This document shows positions 1 to 11,323 of a stretch of DNA of 64,000 nucleotides, in pieces. The stretch spans positions 186,001-250,000 of the forward strand of contig JAQJVL010000127.1 of assembly GCA_035578905.1 (NCBI GenBank), in the 5' to 3' direction. Under the pieces are notes generated by a model. That model saw only the letters and a program-made list of their open reading frames with translations, searched no databases and was not told where the DNA came from. The translations under genes were made by a program, and so were the position numbers. The DNA comes from Stictocephala bisonia (lineage: Eukaryota > Arthropoda > Insecta > Hemiptera > Membracidae). Each line of letters opens with the position of its first letter. Position 1 is the first letter of the stretch.

Positions 1-2085
1 ATTTAATAAAAGGAAAAACAAAGACAAAATGTTCCACAAACGTAATTAAATACTAGTCAAGTGTAGACGAACTTTCCAATTTAGTACTAGAGGGTCGTCA
101 GGTATTCTTAGGGAAAAGCCCATGTTCCAACTGTGCTCTTACGACTGGTGTGCATAGTACAAAAAGGCACATGAGAATGGAAAACCAATACAAACATAAG
201 TAAAAAAATAGCAATCATGAAATCTATAAAGTTCTATCTACCAAGATTTATTAAATGAAAATGTTAGTTAGGAATGTTTTTGTAAGGCAGAACAAGAATG
301 GCAATGAATCGGTTAACAATTTGGTGTTGCCGCGTAAACAAAGATATAATGTTGTGGTTAGAGCACAATTAATTAAAAATGGATGTTTGATATCGTTATA
401 ATCACTTGCAGTGATGGCAAAGTCTGCACACAACAAGTACCAAAAGAGTACGGTGAGGCATTAGCAAACAACTGAAGAGAACAATAATCGCACTTGACTG
501 ATTACGTGTAAAGAAAGCAAGAAATTACTACCCAAATGTGTACACAAGGAGCCAGGATGGAAAGAAAAGAAAAGAAACTAGTCACAGACAACGTAGACAA
601 AGAAAACCATCTTAAACATGGAAGCTCTTAAATTAGTAGCAGATTTAACTTAATTTTATATATATTTTTAACTTTTTCCCGTTTTCCCAAAAACCATGTT
701 TTATTTCATAAAAGATCCATTTTCTCATAAAATACAAAAGGTAGGGACTTTAAATTGTTTTGGTATACTTTTGTATGACTTTTTGCTATGTTATACTTTA
801 GTGACAATGTTAGAAAGAGTTATTGATATATCATATTTCAAACTTATTTTATTGAAATCTTTTATAAATATTTAAAATAATAATAATTATATAATTATTT
901 TATTGAGTTTTGAAACTAGATTAGTATAATTAAAATGCATAACTGTACAAGTTTTAGAATTATAAAGATGATATCACTAAAGGTTTGTGAGATATTGGGT
1001 CAAACATATGTCACAATTAACATGCCCGGGATAGGGATGGCAGTCTCCTATTAATGATAATATTTTTACAATATGGAATAATAAAAAACATTTTAAAAGA
1101 GACAACAATAGAAGTCTCATTTGACAGTGATCAACTCACTCTACCTAACTTAGGCTAAGTATATCGTTTGCATGCTGAAAAACGAGCACTGAAGTGTATT
1201 GTATTGCTTTGCATTTAAATATGATTCGTATTCTTCTACGTTATAACCTCCGATGACACAGAGTACATAATTATTTTTACTAATTTGTTTTATAATAATA
1301 AAACTAAAAACTAATAAACATATGGCTCATTTATGAATAACAGTTTATTTTCTGTATTTATTATTAATTAATGCAAAAATATAAAAGCAATTGACAACAG
1401 GAAGTAACTTAAAATATTAAAAAAATTATTCTCATTATTAGGGGTTTTCTTAAAGATATTACTAGTTCATGTAAAATTAGACAGACGTAACTAAATTAAA
1501 AAAAAAAATAAAAAAAGTTGTTCATCACAACGCTCCATACTATTATACAAAAACAAATTTTTTTTATCTCTTTACAACCTTATCAAATATTTGTAATTGG
1601 TTGACATCTTATACGTATATTTTAGGTTTACTTGAATTTTACTACACTAATTGTATATAGTTTACTATAATTTCAATATAGTGTTTTAAATTTAACTAAA
1701 TATGATTAGTTTTATAAATTTATTTCTTGAACAAATATATATTCTTTCTTATAAATATAGTTTTCTAATGAATAAGGTAATTTAGAAATTTGGTTAAGTG
1801 TATTAGTATATAGTCGCCAAATTAAGAAAAATTGAAATTTCTTCTACGACAAATCAATTAGCAATCATAAATTTTGTGCCATTTAAAATGTTCATAAATA
1901 TGTTACATATGATTTTTTCAAACAAGGATTTTTTTACATTTTTCTGCAAATAATATTTTTTACTTTCAGATTATAATTTTAGATTTTCATTTTAACCTTA
2001 AAATTTGTAACTTAACTAAAACAATGAAATTGTAAACCATTTGCAAGAATAACATCAAATGATACAAAATACTCAACAATATAAT
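1..2085. other. AT-rich non-coding DNA
   Basis: No convincing exon, RNA gene or transposon was recognised. Positions 60-640 are somewhat less AT-rich than the rest, but the longest frame there (about 60 codons, minus strand) has no splice signals or recognisable motif. Confidence 0.6.
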
Positions 2086-2400
2086 AAACAAAGCCGCCCG
2101 CCCACCCATACATGTACGTGGCATTGACCCACCCGCCCACCCATACACGTACATTGGTACTGACACACTCGTCCACACATACACATTCGGTGGTATTGAT
2201 CCACACATACACGTTCGGTGGTATTGACCCACCCGCTCACCCATACAAGTACAGTGGCATTGACCCACCAGCCCACCCATACACGTACAGGGGTATTGTC
2301 CCACCCGGCCACTGATACACGTACAGTGGTACTGACCCACCCGCCCACCTATACACAGTGGTACTGACCCACTCGCCAACCCATACACGAACAATAGTAC
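2086..2400. repeat. 36-bp minisatellite
   Basis: About eight imperfect tandem units of roughly 36 bp. Each holds CCCACCCGCCCACCCATACA followed by a CGTACAGTGGTATTGA-like half. It is far richer in C on the plus strand than its surroundings. Frames of 66-135 codons on both strands are artefacts of the low-complexity repeat. Single relics of the same unit lie near 26.9, 29.6 and 44.8 kb. Confidence 0.9.
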
Positions 2401-4727
2401 TACTTGAAGTTAATTTTGAAGTTAGTCAATTTAACCTTAAAAATCTACACCTTTTTAGCCAATATCACCTTTAAACATTTGTAAATACATTATAAAAGCA
2501 ACCATAATACATATTACATTATATTATTTAGTTTCTTTAGCAGAAGGAGGAGATAAAAATATAATATATTCACATGGTGCTACAAAATCTACTGTTTGTT
2601 GCTAGGGTTACGAGGAACTGTTGTTTACTTTGCCATATTTGTATATTGTTATCTTCCTATTTACCAATTACTTGACTTTCTACATGTTACGTACGTTGTT
2701 AAGTAATAACGCAACTTGACGTAAGTAAATATACCAAAGACAAGATGGTAAACTTTTTTCTTCTTATATTTATTCTCTTTCCTCGGGTTATTCTATTGTA
2801 AACATTGAAAATACAGTACAGTAAACGATCACAAAATTTGTTGACAAAACGTATGAAGTAGCATAAATAGATAATATATTAAATCTCTTTACTTGATCTG
2901 TTATTAGCAATTTCATGAATATCATTCTTAAAAAAACTGATGAATACATTGATAATTCATATTTAACCAAACATTTGAATGATATTAAACAGTATTTTTA
3001 ATGAAAAGGTATAAGCAATAACGGATCAGAAAATTGTAATTTTTTTAATAAAAATTATATTAAACGAATAAATCACAAATATTTATTATGTTTTATTAAA
3101 ATATAATGAATCCAAGAAATGTAGTTATGTTCTACTTTAACAAAATAAATAGTGCTTACAGTTGTTTTTAAAACAATCAAGGAACTTTTTTGTTTATACT
3201 ACTATTTTTAGTAAACACAATTTGCATTATGAGTTTTAACTAATGCCTTGCCAATTTTAAGACAAAAATTCCTATTGATAGTTTAATGAAACATTGATTA
3301 AATAAAATAATGTATTAACTTCTAAATAGGTGTTTAAATTATTTTCTGTGATATTTGTATTTTCGTAATGACAATGGTTACTAGAATATTCAATAAACCT
3401 TGCTTTCATACCCAAGATTTAGTTGTATTAGGCATAATCTGTTATCTTAGGCACAGTCAAGACACAGCTAATCTAGGAGGATTTTAAATTGTAATAATAG
3501 ATTCTAAACCTAGGCGGATATATAAGTAACTAGAATGTCTTTCCAGTTGCACCAACTTCAAAGTGCTATCTACACTGCTAAAAGAATATCACCAGACATT
3601 TTTGCATTCTCAGCGGTATAGTTGAAACTCATATCGGTGAAACACCTTTCAGCTCTAACATAAAATGTACTGATGGACATTTTCGGAGGTAATTTTAATA
3701 GGATGACAATATTTTGTTTACTTTTGGAAAGCTATTTAATCTGAAATAAAATGGAAAAGTTTGTATGGTAACTACAATTTTGTAATATGATATAGTATTA
3801 GGTATTTAGTATTAGAATACGCATAGAGTATTTATTACTTACTGTGCCAGTTTTAAGAAAATATTGCTTAAGAAAAATAAACCCGACTGAATATAAGGCT
3901 TACTTATTGATAAAAATAAAGATAAACACCACAAACAATTATAAATTATCAAACAATTTGATTATATTTGATGGATTCAATTGTATCTGTGTGTAACAAT
4001 AAGTATACTAAAACCAATTATGTAATATCAAACGAAGCCACGGGATCAGTTAGTTAAAGCCTGGATTTACAGAAGAAAGTTTGCTGACTCCATTTTAATC
4101 CTAGTGTAACTTATATTGAATATTGTATTGTGATAATGCATATGGTTTGTTTAAAAGTGCATATCATTGTTATTTCTAACTATTAAAATTGTTATTTTAC
4201 GTTTACTTACATGTTATTTTACGTCGTTATAGACCTTTAATAATGTTGAAAGAAAATGCATGATCGTACGTACCTCAGTGCTTTAGCCTTATGGCTTCCT
4301 GTAACTTTCTTTAACTATTCTTAATCGAATATGAAACATTTAATTTATTACAACAGTTAAAAATACTAAAATGCAATCTTTGGATCACTAAACATTATGA
4401 GACAAATTATCATAATAATAAGACAAAGAGAATTTTAAGCGTAAAAAAGGTTCATCAAAAGTGGTTAGTACAGATTTACATTAAAAATAACGTAGTGCAC
4501 AAATATTGACTACTAAAGAGTTTGTTTGCATGCAATCCTATAACCTTAAGAGTATACATTTTGAAACAAATACATTTATTAGACTGGAATGGGAAATTTT
4601 AGTAAACAGTATACAAGTAATATAGTACAGCATTTTTTGTACTATAGATACTTAAAAACAATTGCAATCCCCGAAGGTTTATCCTGTTTGAGGTTTAATA
4701 TTTTTTTAAATTATTTTTTCATAAAAC
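2401..4727. other. AT-rich non-coding DNA
   Basis: Nothing recognisable apart from a weak microexon-like signal near 3,653 that I do not accept. There is no long ORF and no repeat above short AT tracts. Confidence 0.55.
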
Positions 4728-4815
4728 GCCGATCGTCAAGATATGGGCGAATATGGATTTCGAATAAGTGTGATGAGTGTAGATGAGCGAATGTAGTCAT
4801 TGTTACAAACTAAGG
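4728..4815 (-). repeat. Dispersed repeat H, copy 1
   Basis: On the minus strand this reads GTAACAATGACTACATTCG, then TCATCACACTTATTCG, then ATTCGCCCATAT and CGATCGGCG. The same ordered words recur on the plus strand at 5,926, 20,683 and 44,052. It is an unclassified dispersed family. Copies 1 and 2 face opposite ways about 1.1 kb apart. Confidence 0.6.
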
Positions 4816-5925
4816 CCGACTATTCCTTAGAAAGTATCATTAATTAATAGCCCAATGACAAATGAACAGCCGGTGGTTATCAGATGATCCTTCTCAAAAT
4901 GTATTTTGACTCTGTACAGGAATTCATAGTTAATTTATTTGTATTACTTGGTAGATATATTTCTGAGAAGTATTACGTGTTAAAATCTTATTAATCTAAG
5001 TGATATATGACTTGACAAATTATAATTGGACACAGAGCTAGTGAACAGTTAAAACTTATTAATTACGAAAATGTGTTAATTACTTTATTAATTATACTCC
5101 TCGTTGATGGTAATATTATAAAATCATGAAATTCTAGATTATCTATAAAACGGTTCTTATTTTATCATTTAGTTCCTAGTAATACAAATATTACTAATAA
5201 ATCCTGACAAATTATTATTAGAAGCTTATTGTCCTTACATACACTAAAAAACGTAATACACCAAATTATTAGCTTAATTATTAGAAAATAAGTCCTTAAA
5301 CAACAACAAAATTATACCAAAAACAGTTTTAGGTTTTTAACAAAACTCTACACTCAAATATACATTTATGTCAATTATATACTTTGATTGTTATAAATTA
5401 AAAAATATTTCATGGAATATTTTCACACGTAACAATGCTGTAAGATTACTTCATATTTATTATTACAATATTAAATAATAAGTATGTATGATCTCACGTT
5501 TCCCTACCCGATTATTTGATATTAAAATTAATTACAATATCACATTGGTTTACAATGCAATCCAATAATGGATTTTCACGGGTGTAGGAGAGTTATTGAA
5601 CCCTTCCCAGACGGGTGGATTCAATCTCATTCTTTTCATTCTTAGCAGTATTTCATCACAGTTATGTTACCTAACGTGAATCGTTTTGTACTACTGTGTA
5701 TTGAAATTCTTCCCCTGTACATAATGGGAATAAAAAAAGATTTTCAATTATTTATTTGTATTTTATGCTTTTGTTATTTATATATTTACCATCTAAAACC
5801 TACATATATTTTAATTACATAATTTTAAAAAGATTTAATTTTTTATGATACTTATGTTTGTGGTTAAGAGCTTCAGTTGCCCTGGCTTTTAGGTTATTAA
5901 TACATGGCTCTGTCTAAGGTACTTT
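4816..5925. other. AT-rich non-coding DNA between inverted H copies
   Basis: No gene or transposon was recognised. A less AT-rich stretch at 5,560-5,720 has no open frame of note. Confidence 0.5.
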
Positions 5926-6012
5926 GGTTAGTAACAATGACTACATTCGTTCTTCTAAACTCATCACACTCATTCACTTTTTATAATCACAAATGTTCTA
6001 AGATCGGTGTCT
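5926..6012 (+). repeat. Dispersed repeat H, copy 2
   Basis: Shares GTAACAATGACTACATTCG, CTCATCACACTCATTCAC and AGATCGGTGTCTTAGTGATG in the same order as the other H copies. Function is unknown. Confidence 0.6.
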
Positions 6013-6835
6013 TAGTGATGATTAACAATTTTCTATTTAATATTTTATTACAGTATTAGAAGGAAAATTGTAAAATATTACGTTGAAAGTAATTTATTTT
6101 TCTGGCCTGGTCTTCCAGTGAAACAAATTACCATATACCGTTAGAAAAAAAAACACACACACAACTATATCATTTTAATTTCAGTTCAAAACCATATTAT
6201 AGTTTTCTACAGTTCGTATGGTAATAGTTTTCTTCTAAATGAAATATTAAACCATTAAGAATATACTGTTACGGAATTAATAAACAATTTACACTATGTA
6301 CATCACAAACACAGCTTAAATCCCAGAAAATGAAATGTATTTTTTTAAATGGCCGAGGATGTTTAAAAGTAATATAAAACATGTTTCAAGTACAAGAAGT
6401 ACAGTTGCCAATGTTTAGGGTATTTTTAATAATTGACAAACCCAAAAACTATATAAAACACAAGTTGTCAGCATGTACTTGCATATTTTACCTTCGTGTT
6501 ATTTTTAAAATGTTTCATCAAACTTAATGATTTCACATATTAAACTGTCTTCCTACTTCCTATAGTAACATTTAATTCTCTTCTCAAATTTCTTTCGGTA
6601 TTTTTAACAATTAAAATTATATTTATTTCTATAATTTTAATTCTATTATTAGAATAACCAACCGTAACGTAATTTCACACAGTAGTACACGTAAACAGAT
6701 TATATACAACTATAAAAATAATACTGCAGTAAAAAATAATAATATTGAAAACACTTTCTTTTACGAATATTCTTCTTTTTTTATTACGAGTGTGGCCTGT
6801 AAAAACATTATGAAACGGTTAAATTAGGACACTAC

Positions 6836-6839
<4 letters not shown>
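6013..6839. other. AT-rich non-coding DNA
   Basis: Nothing recognised. A short (AC) run occurs near 6,150. Confidence 0.55.

Positions 6840-6885
<46 letters not shown>
6840..6885. repeat. Poly(T) tract, 46 nt
   Basis: Uninterrupted T run on the plus strand. It lies about 130 bp beyond the 3' end of the minus-strand non-LTR fragment. It could be the A tail of a separate retro-insertion, but no body sequence is recognisable. Confidence 0.9.
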
Positions 6886-6891
<6 letters not shown>

Positions 6892-7004
6892 TACTAAGCA
6901 TTAACCTTCTTGAGTTTATTTAAATTTTTCGTATTTTAATTATTATTATAAATATCGTAGAATAACGTACTTGAGAGAAACGCAGATATGATTAGTAATT
7001 ATAT

Positions 7005-7320
7005 ATTATTATTATTTCCTTTCACTCCTGCACGGAGCATAGGGCCTCTATGAAACAACGCCATCGGACTCGGTTTGCAGCCAAGGCTCCCACTTCTCTC
7101 CAGCTTTTCCCTGCGGCTTTTATTTCTTCGTCTACTGTTCTTCTCCAGGTATTTTTTGGTCTTCCTCGTCTTCTCTGCCCCTGGGGATTCCAACTCAAAG
7201 CCTGTTTCTCCACTGCATCTTGATTTTTACGTAGTGTGTGCCCAATCCACCGCCACTTTCGTTTTTTGATCTGCAAATCTACAGGTTCTTCATTTGTAGT
7301 ATTCCACAGATCTCTGTTTA
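7005..7320 (-). pseudogene. Non-LTR retrotransposon, 5'-truncated 3' end (reverse transcriptase C-terminus)
   Basis: The minus-strand frame has the C-terminal signature of endonuclease/reverse-transcriptase ORFs of non-LTR retrotransposons. It holds KKRKWRWIGHTLRK, then QALSWNPQGQRRRGRPKNTW, then RTVDEEIK and finally ALAANRVRW with an ALCS end before a TGA at about 7,022. Coding similarity seems to begin near 7,310 (NRDLWNTTNEEP), so only about the last 95 residues remain. All catalytic parts are missing, as expected for 5' truncation during target-primed reverse transcription. Right after the stop comes an AATAATAATAAT run, a tail type known from RTE-like elements. I infer an RTE-like or related clade but cannot settle it. 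The remnant frame is open, so the insertion may be moderately recent. Confidence 0.82.
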
Positions 7321-8801
7321 TATAAGTAATTATATAAGTAATAAGTAAATATAATTAATAATATTAGCATAGTTGAATTTCAATGATAATGTTAATTTCA
7401 AGATGTATACGATTTAAATATTTATAGATAAATACAAAAATATACAAATTTATTTCATAAAATGTTATTAATTACTCATAAATCAGCTGTCGTTACAATG
7501 ATTATTTATTTGCTTAAGGTGAATGCCACATCAAAATTATTTGAAATACTTTTTTATTCGTAATTTTTTTTAAGGAACCAAATAAATTTGTAAGGTTAGT
7601 TAACTGCATTTAAATTAATACACTCAACTTTCTAAATCTTAGAAATAAACGTTAATAATACGTTCCCATATGTTCACTAAATATTTCCTGCGCACAACAC
7701 CAACCTAAGATGGAACTCTAGGGGGGTGTGATGAAGATATTGAATAGTTTCCAGCCGAGTGGATACTATTTCGTCCTTACATTCCTCGGACGATTTACGC
7801 TACTGTTACTTTTTGATACACTAGACAGTTATTTGATACATTTCGAGAATTTATATTATAAATATTTGTACTTCAACATTTTGTTACTAAAAAATATATT
7901 TAGATTTTAATCATGTAGTTTTATTTTAACATTTCCTTAGCTAAATGTAATATATTCAATTATTTGTATTGTTTAGGTGTCTTCTTGAAATAACATTTCA
8001 TTTCAAAATTTAAGAGCGGCTAATCTCTATTCCAATCGTTACTCTGCTCATTCTCCTTAGACTAGTTATTGGTGCTAGAAACATATTCTGACAGAGTAAG
8101 GGGTCAGCCATTACCGTACAAGTTGAATGTTATTTTACAGAAACTATTATTAGTAGCCATGTTTAAAATCTCTAATATCTCTAAATTGGGCTTAATATCT
8201 GGTTCCTTAGACCACCAGATTTTGTTTACATCCCACATGAGAATTGAACTGGTTGGTTTAGAACAACTTAGAACAATGTATATACTCTAGTATAGAGTGC
8301 AAAATTTGACTTAAATTTATCGTATGATAATCTCTGTATATATTAAAATAAAATATTAGACTTAAAAAAATAATAAATATTAATTGTAACATTTTGGACA
8401 AAACTGGGGTTATAATAACATTCCATATCATATATAACACAGTGTATTGTTTTGTAATGAAAACAAAAATAAGGATACAATTACACAATACATTATTATT
8501 GTTTACTTTTATAAGGATCTTACCCAATTATATTTTATTGAAAAATATCACCATTTATAATGAGTCAGTATCTCGTATGAAGGTAATATAAGCATATTTA
8601 TAGTTGTAATGACATTTGTCACAAAATAAGGAAAATAAATAACTTTTTACTAAGTTCACATTGTTTTAATGAATTTTAATATGTGTACATGTTAATTTAA
8701 TTCAAAATATTTACATTTTGTAGCCCAAATAAAACAGAGTGATGTACATTATTTATAGTACAACAATAAAAAATTATTGAAACGGATATTTTATTTTTCA
8801 G
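7321..8801. other. AT-rich non-coding DNA
   Basis: Several frames of 60-89 codons occur (7,728-7,910; 8,069-8,290; 8,258-8,527), but none has a family motif, start context or splice signals that I would trust. Confidence 0.5.
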
Positions 8802-8836
8802 GTAATGGACCTCCTCTGAAAAGAAGTTTCAGGACT
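8802..8836 (+). CDS. Candidate 35-nt internal exon of an unidentified gene
   Basis: The segment is preceded by a textbook acceptor (TTTTATTTTTCAG, with the AG at 8,800-8,801). It is followed by a textbook donor (GTAAGT at 8,837). Only one of three frames is open: two bases complete an upstream codon, then NGPPLKRSFRT is read, ending on a codon boundary. The peptide has ordinary coding composition in a very AT-rich setting. I do not recognise the protein. With no neighbouring exon identified, this could be a chance match or a real short exon inside a long intron. Confidence 0.3.
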
Positions 8837-10864
8837 GTAAGTACATTATTACGTTATAATAAATAAGGTAAACCACATTAAAAATATCCTAAATATTTTA
8901 CCACTATTAATAAAAACAAGAAGGCTAATAAATTAGAGGATTTAGCCAACAATTTATTAAATATTTACACTGGTCTGAATATTTAACATGAAAGTTACTA
9001 GAGGAAAATAATAATATATGCTCTAATTTTATACCTAATAGAGTTTTAATATTAATTCTAATGCAACAAATAAAATTATTTCATAAATTTACTTTTAGTA
9101 TCAATTCATCAATAAGAAGCTAGATATGCGGTATTTCCCTAAAAGTGTCTAAGAACTAACTAGGAACACTCTTTTGTTTTGTCTCCTTAATTGAAAAATA
9201 GTAACCGAATGTTTTGTAATTTTAGAGAGCTCCGTATATAGTATGCAATCCACAATATATAAAATTATATTAATTATTAAATCTTATTATAATGAAATAA
9301 AATATTTTAATATGTTTCCAAAATAGCCTTTTATTTTAATAAACCTTAATTTAGAATCTAAAGCACAAAATGTCATTAAGGTTTTTGTGGACTGTCAAAT
9401 GCCCATGGTCAGTTGTATTATTTCGTTGTACCTAATGTATAAAGGTCACGGCCTACTTTATACCTACCTAATCACCACAGTGGAAAATTTCGTCATTGTA
9501 ATTGGCTACCAAGCGTTGCTAACGATCGTAGTAGTAGTGTATCAAACAACGGAGAGATGTCTTAGCTTTGCGATACAACCAATAGGATCGCTAGCGTCGT
9601 GCATCCCACGTTTTTTCTAAATAGTAAGTTTGACTACAGTGTGTTTATATTATAATGTAGTGTCACTGTTTACGTTTCGGCAGATGTTATACTTTTATTA
9701 TTAGGAAAATAATTGCTTACAACCACCACAACACTCATATTCAAAGCAGCTGTGCAACCTCAATACACTACAGTCGTATTTCTGTTATACTCATAGCATA
9801 ATCTCATAGATAAAACTTTATAATATAACGTAAACTACATAGAATAAACTGCTCATTTTTTAATGCATAGTTCTCATGTATCTTCAAAAAAACAACATCT
9901 GATGAGAATTATTTACATCTTAATTACTTATCAGTTGAAGCCAAGTATATTTTAAGAAATATTTATATCTCGTAATCAATGTCTATCATATAATTACTAT
10001 ATAATAATTGTTGTGCTTAATTTTACTATTATTAAAATTATGTCAACTATTAAATTTAAATATTAGTTATTATACAAGAAACAATTAATTTGTTTACAGA
10101 AAATCACTCAAACATGTATTTTTCAATATTCGTTTATAGAAATGAGGCGAAACAACTATTTATAGCCTAATAAGTTTTCTTTCTATTATTGAATAAATGA
10201 CTTATTCAGATAATATTAAGTAAAATGTTTGGTAGTACATTAAATTTATTTTATGTAGGAGAATGATTTTTATTTACTATTTTCAATTAGCGAATGGTTA
10301 ATTTTTATTAATTTCTAGCTTAAATTACCTTTCCAAAATCTAAAATTTTAGTCGTTCGTTTATTGCAAAAAATTAAAATAAAGTGTTTGGTGCCATATTT
10401 CTTATAATCAATACTGTCATAATTTTTAATTAATTGAAGTCATGTACCAAATTAACTGTAGCTAGTTATCCTTAAAAAATAAGTAACCTATATAATTGCG
10501 AACAAAAAGTATCCTATTGTTTTATTTAGCTCCCTTTGAAATAGCTGTCTTGTGACCTAGTTGTATTGATATTAGAAAACCCTCTGTTTATGGTGAAGAA
10601 GATTTAAACAATAGTAGTGTTTGTTCTGTATTTGTGTCTGTATATTTTTACTAAAATAACATTTTAGTAACATGAATTCTATTTATTGATACAAATAAAA
10701 ATAAAATTCTTTTACCAATAGATTTAAATACGTAGAAATATTTAAATAATCCATTCTTTTAAGTAGAAAACTGTCTCTATTATAGGAAAACATTATTGCA
10801 CCTTAATACCACTTTAAAATTTAAAAAATTACGTGACCAATCCAGCTCACGAAGAATACACCTA
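8837..10864. other. AT-rich non-coding DNA
   Basis: The 9,380-9,610 stretch is richer in CpG and has an inverted CCAAT box (ATTGG near 9,501) and a direct one (CCAAT near 9,579). It also has a 77-codon frame with no recognisable motif. It might be a promoter or an old repeat. Nothing else was recognised. Confidence 0.45.
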
Positions 10865-11323
10865 TACCTATGATACATTTATGTAATTTACCTTGGTGCA
10901 GGTAAGATAAGTGGTCCCCTTATCAGTACCTATTATACCTTATATGTAATGCACTTTCGTGCAGGTAAGATAAGTGGTCCCCCTATCAGTACCTATTATA
11001 CCTTATATGTAATGCACTTTCGTGCAGGTAAGAAAAGTGGTCCCCTTATCAGTACCTATTATACCTTATATGTAATGCACTTTCGTGCAGGTAAGATAAG
11101 TGGTCCCCTTATCAGTACCTATTATACCTTATATGTAATGCACTTTCGTGCAGGTAAGATAAGTGGTCCCCTTATCAGTACCTATTATACCTTATATGTA
11201 ATGCACTTTCGTGCAGGTAAGATAAGTGGTCCCCTTATCAGTACCTATTATACCTTATATGTAATGCACTTTCGTGCAGGTAAGATAAGTGTCCACCTTA
11301 TATGTACCTATCATACCTTATCT
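10865..11323 (+). repeat. 63-bp tandem repeat, about 7 units
   Basis: Near-identical 63-bp units run in tandem. The core words are GTGCAGGTAAGATAAGTGG, CCCCTTATCAGTACC and TATTATACCTTATATGTAAT. The edge units are more diverged. Because 63 is divisible by three, the array gives an artefactual 131-codon frame with a 21-residue period. I see no evidence that it is translated. Every unit carries CAG|GTAAGA, a consensus 5' splice-site sequence. Confidence 0.92.

Noticed and set aside
1987..2394. Overlapping ORFs of 66-135 codons on both strands
   Set aside because: Low-complexity minisatellite translated in several frames.
3653..3688. 36-nt microexon (CTTTCAG ... CGGAG|GTAATT, SNIKCTDGHFR)
   Set aside because: Donor is weak and the acceptor tract is short; no supporting neighbour exon.
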